A stretch of DNA of 64,000 bases from Hippasteria phrygiana (Eukaryota; Echinodermata; Asteroidea; Valvatida; Goniasteridae), in assembly GCA_037893225.1 (NCBI GenBank), contig JAZGUH010000103.1, forward strand, positions 5,456,001-5,520,000. The letters are read 5' to 3'. Below, piece by piece: positions 37,497 to 50,550 of the stretch. Position 1 is the stretch's first letter; every line of letters starts with the position of its first letter. The notes beneath the pieces were generated by a model. It ran no database searches. It was not told the DNA's origin and worked only from the letters and a program-made list of their open reading frames with translations. A program made the position numbers and the translations under genes.

Positions 37497-39156
37497 AAAT
37501 GACTGCGTTTTTCGACCTGATGTTGAACGAATTTGCGCACAATCTTGATACTGTTAGAAAGTGTGACTCCTCAGCAACATCCAGAAAAATCCCCAGCTCC
37601 TCATACCCACGTTCAGCCGAATGATGGCCGAGATAAGCGATTACGTTTTTCGAACTGATTGTTCTGCATTTCCGCATAACTGCACACGCTATACAATGGC
37701 TAGCCGAGACACCCATCACGCAACTTGGGCCCCAAATGACTACGTTTTTCGACCTGATGTTGAACGAAATTGCGCACAATCTTGATACTGTTGAAAAGAG
37801 TGACTCCTCAGCAACATCCGGAAAAATCCCCAGCTCCTCAGACCCACGTTCATCCGAATGATGGCCGAGATAAGCGAGTAAGTTTTACCAACTGATTGTT
37901 CTGCATTCCGCATAACAGCACACGCTATACAATGGACTAGCCGAGACCCCCACCACGCAACTTGGGCCCCAAATGACTGCGTTTTTCGACCTGTTGTTGA
38001 ACGAAATTGCGCACAATTATGATACTGTTGGAAAGCGTGACTCCTCAGCAACATCCACACTAATCTTCAGGTCCACAGACCCACGTTCAGCCGAATGATG
38101 GCCGAGATAAGCGATTACGTTTTTCGAACTGATTGTTCTGCATTCCCGCATAACTGCACACGCTATACAATGGCTAGCCGAGACCCCCACCACGCAACTT
38201 GGGCCCCAAATGACTGCGTTTTTCGACCTGATCTTGAACGAAATTGCGCACAATTATGATACTGTTGGAAAGCGTGACTCCTCAGCAACATCCAGACTAA
38301 TCTTCAGCTCCACAGACCAACGTTCAGCCGAATGATGGCCGAGATAAGCGAGTAAGTTTTTCGAACTGATTGTTCTGCATTCCCGCATAACTGCACACGC
38401 TATACAATGGCTAGCCGAGACCACCACCACGCAACTTGGGCCCCAAATTACTGCGTTTTTCGACTTGATGTTGAACGAATTTGCGCACAATCTTGATACT
38501 GTTAGAAAGCGTGACTCCTCAGCAACATCCAGAAAAATCCCCAGCTCCTCAGACCCACGTTCAGCCGAATGATGGCCGAGATAAGCGATTACGTTTTTCG
38601 AACTGATTGTTCTGCATTCCCGCATAACTGCACACGCTATACAATGGCTAGCCGAGACCACCACCACGCAACTTGGGCCCCAAATTACTGCGTTTTTCGA
38701 CCTGATGTTGAACGAATTTGCGCACAATCTTGATACTGTTAGAAAGCGTGACTCCTCAGCAACATCCAGAAAAATCCCCAGCTCCTCAGACCCACGTTCA
38801 GCCGAATGATGGCCGAGATAAGCGATTACGTTTTTCGAACTGATTGTTCTGCATTCCCGCATAACTGCACACGCTATACAATGGCTAGCCGAGACCCCCA
38901 TCACGCAACTTGGGCCCCAAATAACTGCGTTTTTCGACCTGTTGTTGAACGAAATTGCGCACAATTATGATACTGTTGGAAAGCGTGACTCCTCAGCAAC
39001 ATCCACACTAATCTTCAGGTCCACAGACCCACGTTCAGCCGAATGATGGCCGAGATAAGCGAGTAAGGTTTTCCAAATGATTTTTCTGCATTCCCGCATA
39101 ATTGCACACGCTATGCAATGGCTAGCCAAGACCCCCCACCACGCAACTTCGGCCTC
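37497..39156. repeat. 7-monomer higher-order repeat, copy 1 (1660 bp)
   Basis: Landmarks 37497, 37734, 37971, 38208, 38445, 38682 and 38919. Private variants are gaaagtgtgac (37559), agttttacca (37881), cataacagca (37911) and cgacttgatg (38461). Positions 5 and 6 are almost identical neighbours, both bounded by gagaccaccaccacgc. Confidence 0.9.
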
Positions 39157-40816
39157 AAATGACTGCGTTTTTCGACCTGATGTTGAACGAATTTGCGCAC
39201 AATCTTGATACTGTTAGAAAGTGTGACTCCTCAGCAACATCCAGAAAAATCCCCAGCTCCTCATACCCACGTTCAGCCGAATGATGGCCGAGATAAGCGA
39301 TTACGTTTTTCGAACTGATTGTTCTGCATTTCCGCATAACTGCACACGCTATACAATGGCTAGCCGAGACACCCATCACGCAACTTGGGCCCCAAATGAC
39401 TACGTTTTTCGACCTGATGTTGAACGAAATTGCGCACAATCTTGATACTGTTGAAAAGAGTGACTCCTCAGCAACATCCGGAAAAATCCCCAGCTCCTCA
39501 GACCCACGTTCATCCGAATGATGGCCGAGATAAGCGAGTAAGTTTTACCAACTGATTGTTCTGCATTCCGCATAACAGCACACGCTATACAATGGACTAG
39601 CCGAGACCCCCACCACGCAACTTGGGCCCCAAATGACTGCGTTTTTCGACCTGTTGTTGAACGAAATTGCGCACAATTATGATACTGTTGGAAAGCGTGA
39701 CTCCTCAGCAACATCCACACTAATCTTCAGGTCCACAGACCCACGTTCAGCCGAATGATGGCCGAGATAAGCGATTACGTTTTTCGAACTGATTGTTCTG
39801 CATTCCCGCATAACTGCACACGCTATACAATGGCTAGCCGAGACCCCCACCACGCAACTTGGGCCCCAAATGACTGCGTTTTTCGACCTGATCTTGAACG
39901 AAATTGCGCACAATTATGATACTGTTGGAAAGCGTGACTCCTCAGCAACATCCAGACTAATCTTCAGCTCCACAGACCAACGTTCAGCCGAATGATGGCC
40001 GAGATAAGCGAGTAAGTTTTTCGAACTGATTGTTCTGCATTCCCGCATAACTGCACACGCTATACAATGGCTAGCCGAGACCACCACCACGCAACTTGGG
40101 CCCCAAATTACTGCGTTTTTCGACTTGATGTTGAACGAATTTGCGCACAATCTTGATACTGTTAGAAAGCGTGACTCCTCAGCAACATCCAGAAAAATCC
40201 CCAGCTCCTCAGACCCACGTTCAGCCGAATGATGGCCGAGATAAGCGATTACGTTTTTCGAACTGATTGTTCTGCATTCCCGCATAACTGCACACGCTAT
40301 ACAATGGCTAGCCGAGACCACCACCACGCAACTTGGGCCCCAAATTACTGCGTTTTTCGACCTGATGTTGAACGAATTTGCGCACAATCTTGATACTGTT
40401 AGAAAGCGTGACTCCTCAGCAACATCCAGAAAAATCCCCAGCTCCTCAGACCCACGTTCAGCCGAATGATGGCCGAGATAAGCGATTACGTTTTTCGAAC
40501 TGATTGTTCTGCATTCCCGCATAACTGCACACGCTATACAATGGCTAGCCGAGACCCCCATCACGCAACTTGGGCCCCAAATAACTGCGTTTTTCGACCT
40601 GTTGTTGAACGAAATTGCGCACAATTATGATACTGTTGGAAAGCGTGACTCCTCAGCAACATCCACACTAATCTTCAGGTCCACAGACCCACGTTCAGCC
40701 GAATGATGGCCGAGATAAGCGAGTAAGGTTTTCCAAATGATTTTTCTGCATTCCCGCATAATTGCACACGCTATGCAATGGCTAGCCAAGACCCCCCACC
40801 ACGCAACTTCGGCCTC
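39157..40816. repeat. 7-monomer higher-order repeat, copy 2 (1660 bp)
   Basis: I saw no difference from copy 1 over the stretches compared: all four private variants recur (39219, 39541, 39571, 40121), and the long minus-strand translations of the two copies are identical. This points to very recent duplication, ongoing homogenisation, or an assembly effect. Confidence 0.9.
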
Positions 40817-42239
40817 AAATGACTGCGTTTTTCGACCTGATGTTGAACGAATTTGCGCACAATCTTGATACTGTTAGAAAGTGTGACTCCTCAGCAACAT
40901 CCAGAAAAATCCCCAGCTCCTCATACCCACGTTCAGCCGAATGATGGCCGAGATAAGCGATTACGTTTTTCGAACTGATTGTTCTGCATTTCCGCATAAC
41001 TGCACACGCTATACAATGGCTAGCCGAGACACCCATCACGCAACTTGGGCCCCAAATGACTACGTTTTTCGACCTGATGTTGAACGAAATTGCGCACAAT
41101 CTTGATACTGTTGAAAAGAGTGACTCCTCAGCAACATCCGGAAAAATCCCCAGCTCCTCAGACCCACGTTCATCCGAATGATGGCCGAGATAAGCGAGTA
41201 AGTTTTACCAACTGATTGTTCTGCATTCCGCATAACAGCACACGCTATACAATGGACTAGCCGAGACCCCCACCACGCAACTTGGGCCCCAAATGACTGC
41301 GTTTTTCGACCTGTTGTTGAACGAAATTGCGCACAATTATGATACTGTTGGAAAGCGTGACTCCTCAGCAACATCCACACTAATCTTCAGGTCCACAGAC
41401 CCACGTTCAGCCGAATGATGGCCGAGATAAGCGATTACGTTTTTCGAACTGATTGTTCTGCATTCCCGCATAACTGCACACGCTATACAATGGCTAGCCG
41501 AGACCCCCACCACGCAACTTGGGCCCCAAATGACTGCGTTTTTCGACCTGATCTTGAACGAAATTGCGCACAATTATGATACTGTTGGAAAGCGTGACTC
41601 CTCAGCAACATCCAGACTAATCTTCAGCTCCACAGACCAACGTTCAGCCGAATGATGGCCGAGATAAGCGAGTAAGTTTTTCGAACTGATTGTTCTGCAT
41701 TCCCGCATAACTGCACACGCTATACAATGGCTAGCCGAGACCACCACCACGCAACTTGGGCCCCAAATTACTGCGTTTTTCGACTTGATGTTGAACGAAT
41801 TTGCGCACAATCTTGATACTGTTAGAAAGCGTGACTCCTCAGCAACATCCAGAAAAATCCCCAGCTCCTCAGACCCACGTTCAGCCGAATGATGGTCGAG
41901 ATAAGCGATTACGTTTTTCGAACTGATTGTTCTGCATTCCCGCATAACTGCACACGCTATACAATGGCTAGCCGAGACCCCCATCACGCAACTTGGGCCC
42001 CAAATAACTGCGTTTTTCGACCTGTTGTTGAACGAAATTGCGCACAATTATGATACTGTTGGAAAGCGTGACTCCTCAGCAACATCCACACTAATCTTCA
42101 GGTCCACAGACCCACGTTCAGCCGAATGATGGCCGAGATAAGCGAGTAAGGTTTTCCAAATGATTTTTCTGCATTCCCGCATAATTGCACACGCTATGCA
42201 ATGGCTAGCCAAGACCCCCCACCACGCAACTTCGGCCTC
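40817..42239. repeat. 7-monomer higher-order repeat, copy 3, one monomer short (1423 bp)
   Basis: Landmarks 40817, 41054, 41291, 41528, 41765 and 42002 give six monomers. Monomer 41765 begins with the cgacttgatg allele of position 5 but ends with the cccccatcacgc edge of position 6, so positions 5 and 6 have fused into one. It also carries a private gatggtcgag near 41892. The gaaagtgtgac variant is at 40879. Confidence 0.85.
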
Positions 42240-43903
42240 AAATGACTGCGTTTTTCGACCTGATGTTGAACGAATTTGCGCACAATCTTGATACTGTTAG
42301 AAAGCGTGACTCCTCAGCAACATCCAGAAAAATCCCCAGCTCCTCATACCCACGTTCAGCCGAATGATGGCCGAGATAAGCGATTACGTTTTTCGAACTG
42401 ATTGTTCTGCATTTCCGCATAACTGCACACGCTATACAATGGCTAGCCGAGACACCCATCACGCAACTTGGGCCCCAAATAACTGCGTTTTTCGACCTGA
42501 TGTTGAACGAAATTGCGCACAATCTTGATACTGTTGAAAAGAGTGACTCCTCAGCAACATCCAGACCAATCGTCAGCTCCTCAGACCCACGTTCAGCCGA
42601 ATGATGGCCGAGATAAGCGAGTAAGTTTTTTTTCCAACTGATTGTTCTGCATTCCGCATAACTGCACACGCTATACAATGGACTAGCCGAGACCCCCACC
42701 ACGCAACTTGGGCCCCAAATGACTGCGTTTTTCGACCTGTTGTTGAACGAAATTGCGCACAATTATGATACTGTTGGAAAGCGTGACTCCTCAGCAACAT
42801 CCACACTAATCTTCAGGTCCACAGACCCACGTTCAGCCGAATGATGGCCGAGATAAGCGAGTAAGGTTTTCCAAATGATTTTTCTGCATTCCCGCATAAT
42901 TGCACACGCTATGCAATGGCTAGCCAAGACCCCCCACCACGCAACTTCGGCCTCAAATGACTGCGTTTTTCGACCTGATGTTGAACGAATTTGCGCACAA
43001 TCTTGATACTGTTAGAAAGCGTGACTCCTCAGCAACATCCAGACCAATCGTCAGCTCCTCAGACCCACGTTCAGCCGAATGATGGCCGAGATAAGCGAGT
43101 AAGTTTTTTCCAACTGATTGTTCTGCATTCCGCATAACTGCACACGCTATACAATGGACTAACCGAGACCCCCACCACGCAACTTGGGCCCTAAATGACT
43201 GCGTTTTTCGACCTGTTGTTGAACGAAATTGCGCACAATTATGATACTGTTGGAAAGCGTGACTCCTCAGCAACATCCAGACTAATCTTCAGCTCCACAG
43301 ACCAACGTTCAGCCGAATGATGGCCGAGATAAGCGAGTAAGTTTTTCCAAATGATTTTTCTGCATTCCCGCATAACTGCACACGCTATGCAATGGCTAGC
43401 CAAGACCCCCACCACGCAACTTGGGCCCCAAATGACTACGTTTTTCGACCTGATGTTGAACGAAATTGCGCACAATCTTGATACTGTTGAAAAGAGTGAC
43501 TCCTCAGCAACATCCAGAAAAATCCCCAGCTCCTCAGACCCACGTTCATCCGAATGATGGCCGAGATAAGCGAGTAAGTTTTTCCAACTGATTGTTCTGC
43601 ATTCCGCATAACTGCACACGCTATACAATGGACTAGCCGAGACCCCCACCACGCAACTTGGGCCCCAAATGACTGCGTTTTTCGACCTGTTGTTCAACGA
43701 AATTGCGCACAATTATGATACTGTTGGAAAGCGTGACTCCTCAGCAACATCCACACTAATCTTCAGGTCCACAGACCTACGTTCAGCCGAATGATGGCCG
43801 AGATAAGCGATTACGTTTTTCGAACTGATTGTTCTGCATTCCCGTATAACTGCACACGCTATACAATGGCTAGCCGAGACCCCCACCACGCAACTTGGGC
43901 CCC
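42240..43903. repeat. Right part of the 15.9-kb-offset duplication
   Basis: Landmarks 42240, 42477, 42717, 42955, 43193, 43430 and 43667 match 26331, 26568, 26808, 27046, 27284, 27521 and 27758. The eight-T monomer (240 bp, the longest in the window) is 42477-42716, paired with 26568-26807. Small differences exist: aaagcgtgactcctcagcaacatccagacc near 43018 has the usual agacc where 27131 has agtcc, and ttgttcaacg near 43691 is private. Confidence 0.8.
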
Positions 43904-45328
43904 AAATTACTGCGTTTTTCGACCTGATCTTGAACGAAATTGCGCACAATTATGATACTGTTGGAAAGCGTGACTCCTCAGCAACATCCAGAAAAATCCC
44001 CAGCTCCTCAGACCCACGTTCAGCCGAATGATGGCCGAGATAAGCGATTACGTTTTTCGAACTGATTGTTCTGCATTCCCGCATAACTGCACACGCTATA
44101 CAATGGCTAGCCGAGACCCCCATCACGCAACTTGGGCCCCAAATAACTGCGTTTTTCGGCCTGATGTTGAACGAAATTGCGCACAATCTTGATACTGTTG
44201 AAAAGAGTGACTCCTCAGCAACATCCAGACCAATCGTCAGCTCCTCAGACCCACGTTCAGCCGAATGATGGCCGAGATAAGCGAGTAAGTTTTTTTCCAA
44301 CTGATTGTTCTGCATTCCGCATAACTGCACACGCTATGCAATGGCTAGCCAAGACCCCCACCACGCAACTTGGGCCCCAAATTACTGCGTTTTTCGACCT
44401 GATGTTGAACGAAATTGCGCACAATCTTGATTCTGTTGAAAAGAGTGACTCCTCAGCAACATCCAGAAAAATCCCCAGCTCCTCAGACCCACGTTCAGCC
44501 GAATGATGGCCGAGATAAGCGAGTAAGTTTTTCGCCAACTGATTGTTCTGCATTCCGCATAACTGCACACGCTACACAATGGACTAGCCGAGACCCCCAC
44601 CACGCAACTTGGGCCCCAAATGACTGCGTTTTTCGACCTGTTGTTGAACGAAATTGCGCACAATTATGATACTGTTGGAAAGCGTGACTCCTCAGCAACA
44701 TCCAGACTAATCTTCAGCTCCACAGACCCACGTTCAGCCGAATGATGGCCGAGATAAGCGAGTACGTTTTTCCAAATGATTTTTCTGCATTCCCGCATAA
44801 CTGCACACGCTATGCAATGGCTAGCCAAGACCCCCACCACGCAACTTGGGCCCCAAATGACTACGTTTTTCGACCTGATGTTGAACGAAATTGCGCACAA
44901 TCTTGATACTGTTGAAAAGAGTGACTCCTCAGCAACATCCGGAAAAATCCCCAGCTCCTCAGACCCACGTTCATCCGAATGATGGCCGAGATAAGCGAGT
45001 AAGTTTTTCCAACTGATTGTTCTGCATTCCGCATAACTGCACACGCTATACAATGGACTAGCCGAGACCCCCACCACGCAACTTGGGCCCCAAATGACTG
45101 CGTTTTTCGACCTGTTGTTGAACGAAATTGCGCACAATTATGATACTGTTGGAAAGCGTGACTCCTCAGCAACATCCACACTAATCTTCAGGTCCACAGA
45201 CCCACGTTCAGCCGAATGATGGCCGAGATAAGCGAGTAAGTTTTTCGAACTGATTCTTCTGCATTCCCGCATAACTGCACACGCTATACAATGGCTAGCC
45301 GAGACCCCCACCACGCAACTTGGGCCCC
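43904..45328. repeat. Mosaic block: 33.7-kb-like then 36.5-kb-like
   Basis: Landmarks 43904, 44141, 44379 and 44618 match 33696, 33933, 34171 and 34410 at an offset of 10208 bp. From about 44830 the sequence instead matches 36548-37021 at an offset of 8307 bp (44855 and 45092). The T-run variants of seven T (44290) and gtttttcgccaac (44529, a variant of gtttttcccc) lie in the first part. Confidence 0.7.
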
Positions 45329-46753
45329 AAATTACTGCGTTTTTCGACCTGATGTTGAACGAATTTGCGCACAATCTTGATACTGTTAGAAAGCGTGACT
45401 CCTCAGCAACATCCAGAAAAATCCCCAGCTCCTCAGACCCACGTTCAGCCGAATGATGGCCGAGATAAGCGATTACGTTTTTCGAACTGATTGTTCTGCA
45501 TTCCCGCATAACTGCACACGCTATACAATGGCTAGCCGAGACCCCCACCACGCAACTTGGGCCCCAAATTACTGCGTTTTTCGACCTGATGTTGAACGAA
45601 ATTGCGCACAATCATGATACTGTTGGAAAGCGTGACTCCTCAGCAACATCCAGACTAATCTTCAGCTCCTCAGATCAACGTTCAGCCGAATGATGGCCGA
45701 GATAAGCGAGTAAGTTTTTCCAAATGATTTTTCTGCATTCCCGCATAACTGCACACGCTATGCAATGGCTAGCCAAAACCCCCACCACGCAACTTGGGCC
45801 CCAAATGACTGCGTTTTTCGACCTGATGTTGAACGAAATTGCGCACAATCTTGATACTGTTGAAAAGAGTGACTCCTCAGCAACATCCAGAAAAATCCCC
45901 AGCTCCTCAGACCCACGTTCAGCCGAATGATGGCCGAGATAAGCGAGTAAGTTTTTCCCCAACTGATTGTTCTGCATTCCGCATAACTGCACACGCTACA
46001 CAATGGACTAGCCGAGACCCCCACCACGCAACTTGGGCCCCAAATGACTGCGTTTTTCGACCTGTTGTTGAACGAAATTGCGCACAATTATGATACTGTT
46101 GGAAAGCGTGACTCCTCAGCAACATCCAGACTAATCTTCAGCTCCACAGACCCACGTTCAGCCGAATGATGGCCGAGATAAGCGAGTACGTTTTTCCAAA
46201 TGATTTTTCTGCATTCCCGCATGACTGCACACGCTATGCAATGGCTAGCCAAGACCCGCCACAACGCAACTTCGGCCTCAAATGACTGCCTTTTTCGACC
46301 TGATGTTGAACGAATTTGCGTACAATCTTGATACTGTTAGAAAGCGTGACTCCTCAGCAACATCCAGACCAATCTTCAGCTCCTCAGACCCACGTTCAGC
46401 CGAATGATGGCCGAGATAAGCGATTACGTTTTTCGAACTGATTGTTCTGCATTCCCGCATAACTGCACACGCTATACAATGGCTAGCCGAGACCCCCACC
46501 ACGCAACTTGGGCCCCAAATTACTGCGTTTTTCGACCTGATGTTGAACGAAATTGCGCACAATGTTGATACTGTTGAAAAGAGTGACTCCTCAGCAACAT
46601 CCAGACCAATCGTCGGCTCCTCAGACCCACGTTCAGCCGAATGATGGCCGAGATAAGCGAGTAAGTTTTTCCAACTGATTGTTCTGCATTCCGCATAACT
46701 GCACACGCTATACAATGGACTAACCGAGACCCCCACCACGCAACTTGGGCCCC
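45329..46753. repeat. Heterogeneous monomers, no repeated order seen
   Basis: Monomers 45329, 45566, 45803, 46042, 46280 and 46517 belong to the same family but I see no second copy of this exact order. Private variants include tcagatcaacg (45672), agccaaaacccc (45770), cgcatgactgcac (46218), gacccgccacaacgc (46254), atttgcgtacaatc and cgtcggctcc (46612). They look older or less homogenised than the flanking 7-mers. Confidence 0.6.
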
Positions 46754-47701
46754 AAATGACTGCGTTTTTCGACCTGTTGTTGAACGAAATTGCGCACAAT
46801 TATGATACTGTTGGAAAGCGTGACTCCTCAGCAACATCCAGACTAATCTTCAGCTCCACAGACCAACGTTCAGCCGAATGATGGCCGAGATAAGCGAGTA
46901 AGTTTTTCCAAATGATTTTTCTGCATTCCCGCATAACTGCACACGCTATGCAATGGCTAGCCAAGACCCCCACCACGCAACTTGGGCCCCAAATGACTAC
47001 GTTTTTCGACCTGATGTTGAACGAAATTGCGCACAATCTTGATACTGTTGAAAAGAGTGACTCCTCAGCAACATCCAGAAAAATCCCTAGCTCCTCAGAC
47101 CCACGTTCAGCCGAATGATGGCCGAGATAAGCGAGTAAGTTTTTCCAACTGATTGTTCTGCATTCCGCATAACTGCACACGCTATACAATGGACTAACCG
47201 AGACCCCCACCACGCAACTTGGGCCCCAAATGACTGCGTTTTTCGACCTGTTGTTGAACGAAATTGCGCACAATTATGATACTGTTGGAAAGCGTGACTC
47301 CTCAGCAACATCCAGACTAATCTTCAGCTCCACAGACCAACGTTCAGCCGAATGATGGCCGAGATAAGCGAGTAAGTTTTTCCAAATGATTTTTCTGCAT
47401 TCCCGCATAACTGCACACGCTATGCAATGGCTAGCCAAGACCCCCACCACGCAACTTGGGCCCCAAATGACTACGTTTTTCGACCTGATGTTGAACGAAA
47501 TTGCGCACAATCTTGATACTGTTGAAAAGAGTGACTCCTCAGCAACATCCAGAAAAATCCCTAGCTCCTCAGACCAACGTTCAGCCGAATGATGGCCGAG
47601 ATAAGCGAGTAAGTTTTTCCAACTGATTGTTCTGCATTCCGCATAACTGCACACGCTATACAATGGACTAGCCGAGACCCCCACCACGCAACTTGGGCCC
47701 C
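46754..47701. repeat. Dimeric tandem duplication (474 bp x 2)
   Basis: The monomer pair 46754 and 46991 is followed by a near-identical pair 47228 and 47465. Both pairs have the rare agaaaaatccctagc (47083 and 47557) and ctacgtttttcg alleles. They differ in ggactaacc against ggactagcc and in gacccacg against gaccaacg. This is the shortest higher-order period I can see. Confidence 0.75.
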
Positions 47702-48888
47702 AAATGACTGCGTTTTTCGACCTGTTGTTGAACGAAATTGCGCACAATTATGATACTGTTGGAAAGCGTGACTCCTCAGCAACATCCACACTAATCTTCA
47801 GGTCCACAGACCAACGTTCAGCCGAATGATGGCCGAGATAAGCGAGTAAGGTTTTCCAAATGATTTTTCTGCATTCCCACATAACTGCACACGCTATGCA
47901 ATGGCTAGCCAAGACCCCCCACCACGCAACTTCGGCCTCAAATGACTGCGTTTTTCGACCTGATGTTGAACGAATTTGCGCACAATCTTGATACTGTTAG
48001 AAAGCGTGACTCCTCAGCAACATCCAGACCAATCTTCAGCTCCTCAGACCCACGATCAGCCGAATGATGGCCGAGATAAGCGATTACGTTTTTCGAACTG
48101 ATTGTTCTGCATTCCCGCAAAACTGCACACGCTATACAATGGCTAGCCGAGACCCCCACCACGCAACTTGGGCCCCAAATTACTGCGTTTTTCGACCTGA
48201 TGTTGAACGAAATTGCGCACAATTATGATACTGTTGGAAAGCGTGACTCCTCAGCAACATCCAGACTAATCTTCAGCTCCACAGACCAACGTTCAGCCGA
48301 ATGATGGCCGAGATAAGCGATTACGTTTTTCCAAATGATTTTTCTGCATTCCCGCATAACTGCACACGCTATGCAATGGTTAGCCAAGACCCCCACCACG
48401 CAACTTGGGCCCCAAATTACTGCGTTTTTCGACCTGATGTTGAACGAAATTGCGCACAATCTTGATACTGTTGAAAAGAGTGACTCTTCAGCAACATCCA
48501 GAAAAATCCCCAGCTCCTCAGACCCACGTTCAGCCGAATGATGGCCGAGATAAGCGAGTAAGTTTTTCCAACTGATTGTTCTGCATTCCGCATAACTGCA
48601 CACGCTACACAATGGAATAGCCGAGACCCCCACCACGCAACTGGGGCCCCAAATGACTGCGTTTTTCGACCTGTTGTTGAACGAAATTGCGCACAATTAT
48701 GATACTGTTGGAAAGCGTGACTCCTCAGCAACATCCAGACTAATCTTCAGCTCCACAGACCCACGTTCAGCCGAATGATGGCCGAGATAAGCGAGTAAGG
48801 TTTTCCATATGATTTTTCTGCATTCCCGCATAACTGCACACGCTATGCAATGGCTAGCCAAGACCCCCCACAACGCAACTTCGGCCTC
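47702..48888. repeat. Five-monomer boundary block
   Basis: Monomers 47702, 47940, 48177, 48414 and 48651 end the cttcaggtccac family (last near 47813). Private variants are ccacgatcagcc (48051), cgcaaaactgc (48117), gtgactcttcagc (48480), atggaatagcc (48612), caactggggcccc (48639) and ttccatatgattt (48803). The last monomer's ggaatagcc and actggggcc alleles recur in the next domain. Confidence 0.65.
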
Positions 48889-50550
48889 AAATGACTGCGT
48901 TTTTCGACCTGATGTTGAACGAATTTCCGCACAATCTTGATACTGTTAGAAAGCGTGACTCCTCAGCAACATCCAGACCAATCTTCAGCTCCTCAGACCC
49001 ACGTTCAGCCGAATGATGGCCGAGATAAGCGATTACGTTTTTCGAACTGATTGTTCTGCATTCCCGCATAACTGCACACGCTATACAATGGCTAGCCGAG
49101 ACCCCCACCACGCAACTTGGGCCCCAAATGACTGCGTTTTTCGACCTGTTGTTGAACGAAATTGCGCACAATTATGATACTGTTGAAAAGAGTGACTCCT
49201 CAGCAACATCCAGACCAATCGTCAGCTCTTCAGACCCACGTTCAGCCGAATGATGGCCGAGATAAGCGAGTAAGTTTTTCCAACTGATTGTTCTGCATTC
49301 CGCATAACTGCACACGCTATACAATGGACTAACCGAGACCCCCAACACGCAACTTGGGCCCCAAATGACTGCGTTTTTCGACCTGTTGTTGAACGAAATT
49401 GCGCACAATTATGATACTGTTGGAAAGCGTGACTCCTCAGCAACATCCAGACTAATCTTCAGCTCCACAGACCAACGTTCAGCCGAATGATGGCCGAGAT
49501 AAGCGAGTAAGTTTTTCCAAATGATTTTTCTGCATTCCCGCATAACTGCACACGCTATGCAATGGCTAGCCAAGACCCCCACCACGCAACTTGGGCCCCA
49601 AATGACTGCGTTTTTCGACCTGATGTTGTACGAAATTGCGCACAATCTTGATACTGTTGAAAAGAGTGACTCCTCAGCAACATCCAGACAAATCCCCAGC
49701 TCCTCAGACCCACGTTCAGCCGAATGATGGCCGAGATAAGCGAGTACGTTTTTCCAACTGATTGTTCTGCACTCCGCATAACTGCACACGCTATACAATG
49801 GACTAGCCGAGACCCCCACCACGCAACTTGGGCCCCAAATGACTGCGTTTTTCGACCTGTTGTTGAACGAAATTGCGCACAATTATGATACTGTTGGAAA
49901 GCGTGACTCCTCAGCAACATCCAGACTAATCTTCAGCTCCACAGACCCACGTTCAGCCGAATGATGGCCGAGATAAGCGAGTAAGGTTTTCAAAATGATT
50001 TTTCTGCATTCCCACATAACTGCACACGCTATACAATGGGCTAGCCAAGACACCCGCCACGCAACTTCGGCCTCAAATGACTGCGTTTTTTGACCTGATG
50101 TTGAACGAATTTGCGCACAATCTTGATACTGTTGGAAAGCGTGACTCCTCAGCAACATCCAGACCAATCTTCAGCTCCTCAGACCCACGTTCAGCCGAAT
50201 GATGGCCGAGATAAGCGAGTACGTTTTTCCAACTGATTGTTCTGCATTCCCGCATAACTGCACACGCTACACAATGGAATAGCCGAGACCCCCACCACGC
50301 AACTGGGGCCCCAAATGACTGCGTTTTTCGACCTGTTGTTGAACGAAATTGCGCACAATTATGATACTGTTGGAAAGCGTGACTCCTCAGCAACATCCAG
50401 ACTAATCTTCAGCTCCACAGACCCACGTTCAGCCGAATGATGGCCGAGATAAGCGAGTAAGGTTTTCCAAATGATTTTTCTGCATTCCCGCATAACTGCA
50501 CACGCTATGCAATGGCTAGCCAAGACCCCCCACAACGCAACTTCGGCCTC
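48889..50550. repeat. 7-monomer higher-order repeat, second family, copy 1 (1662 bp)
   Basis: Landmarks 48889, 49126, 49363, 49600, 49837, 50075 and 50313. Diagnostic alleles in order: gaatttccgcac, cagctcttcagacc, cccccaacacgc, gttgtacgaaattg with agacaaatcccc, ctgcactccgc, gacacccgccacgc with tttttttgacc, and ggaatagcc with actggggcc. All recur from 50551. Confidence 0.85.
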
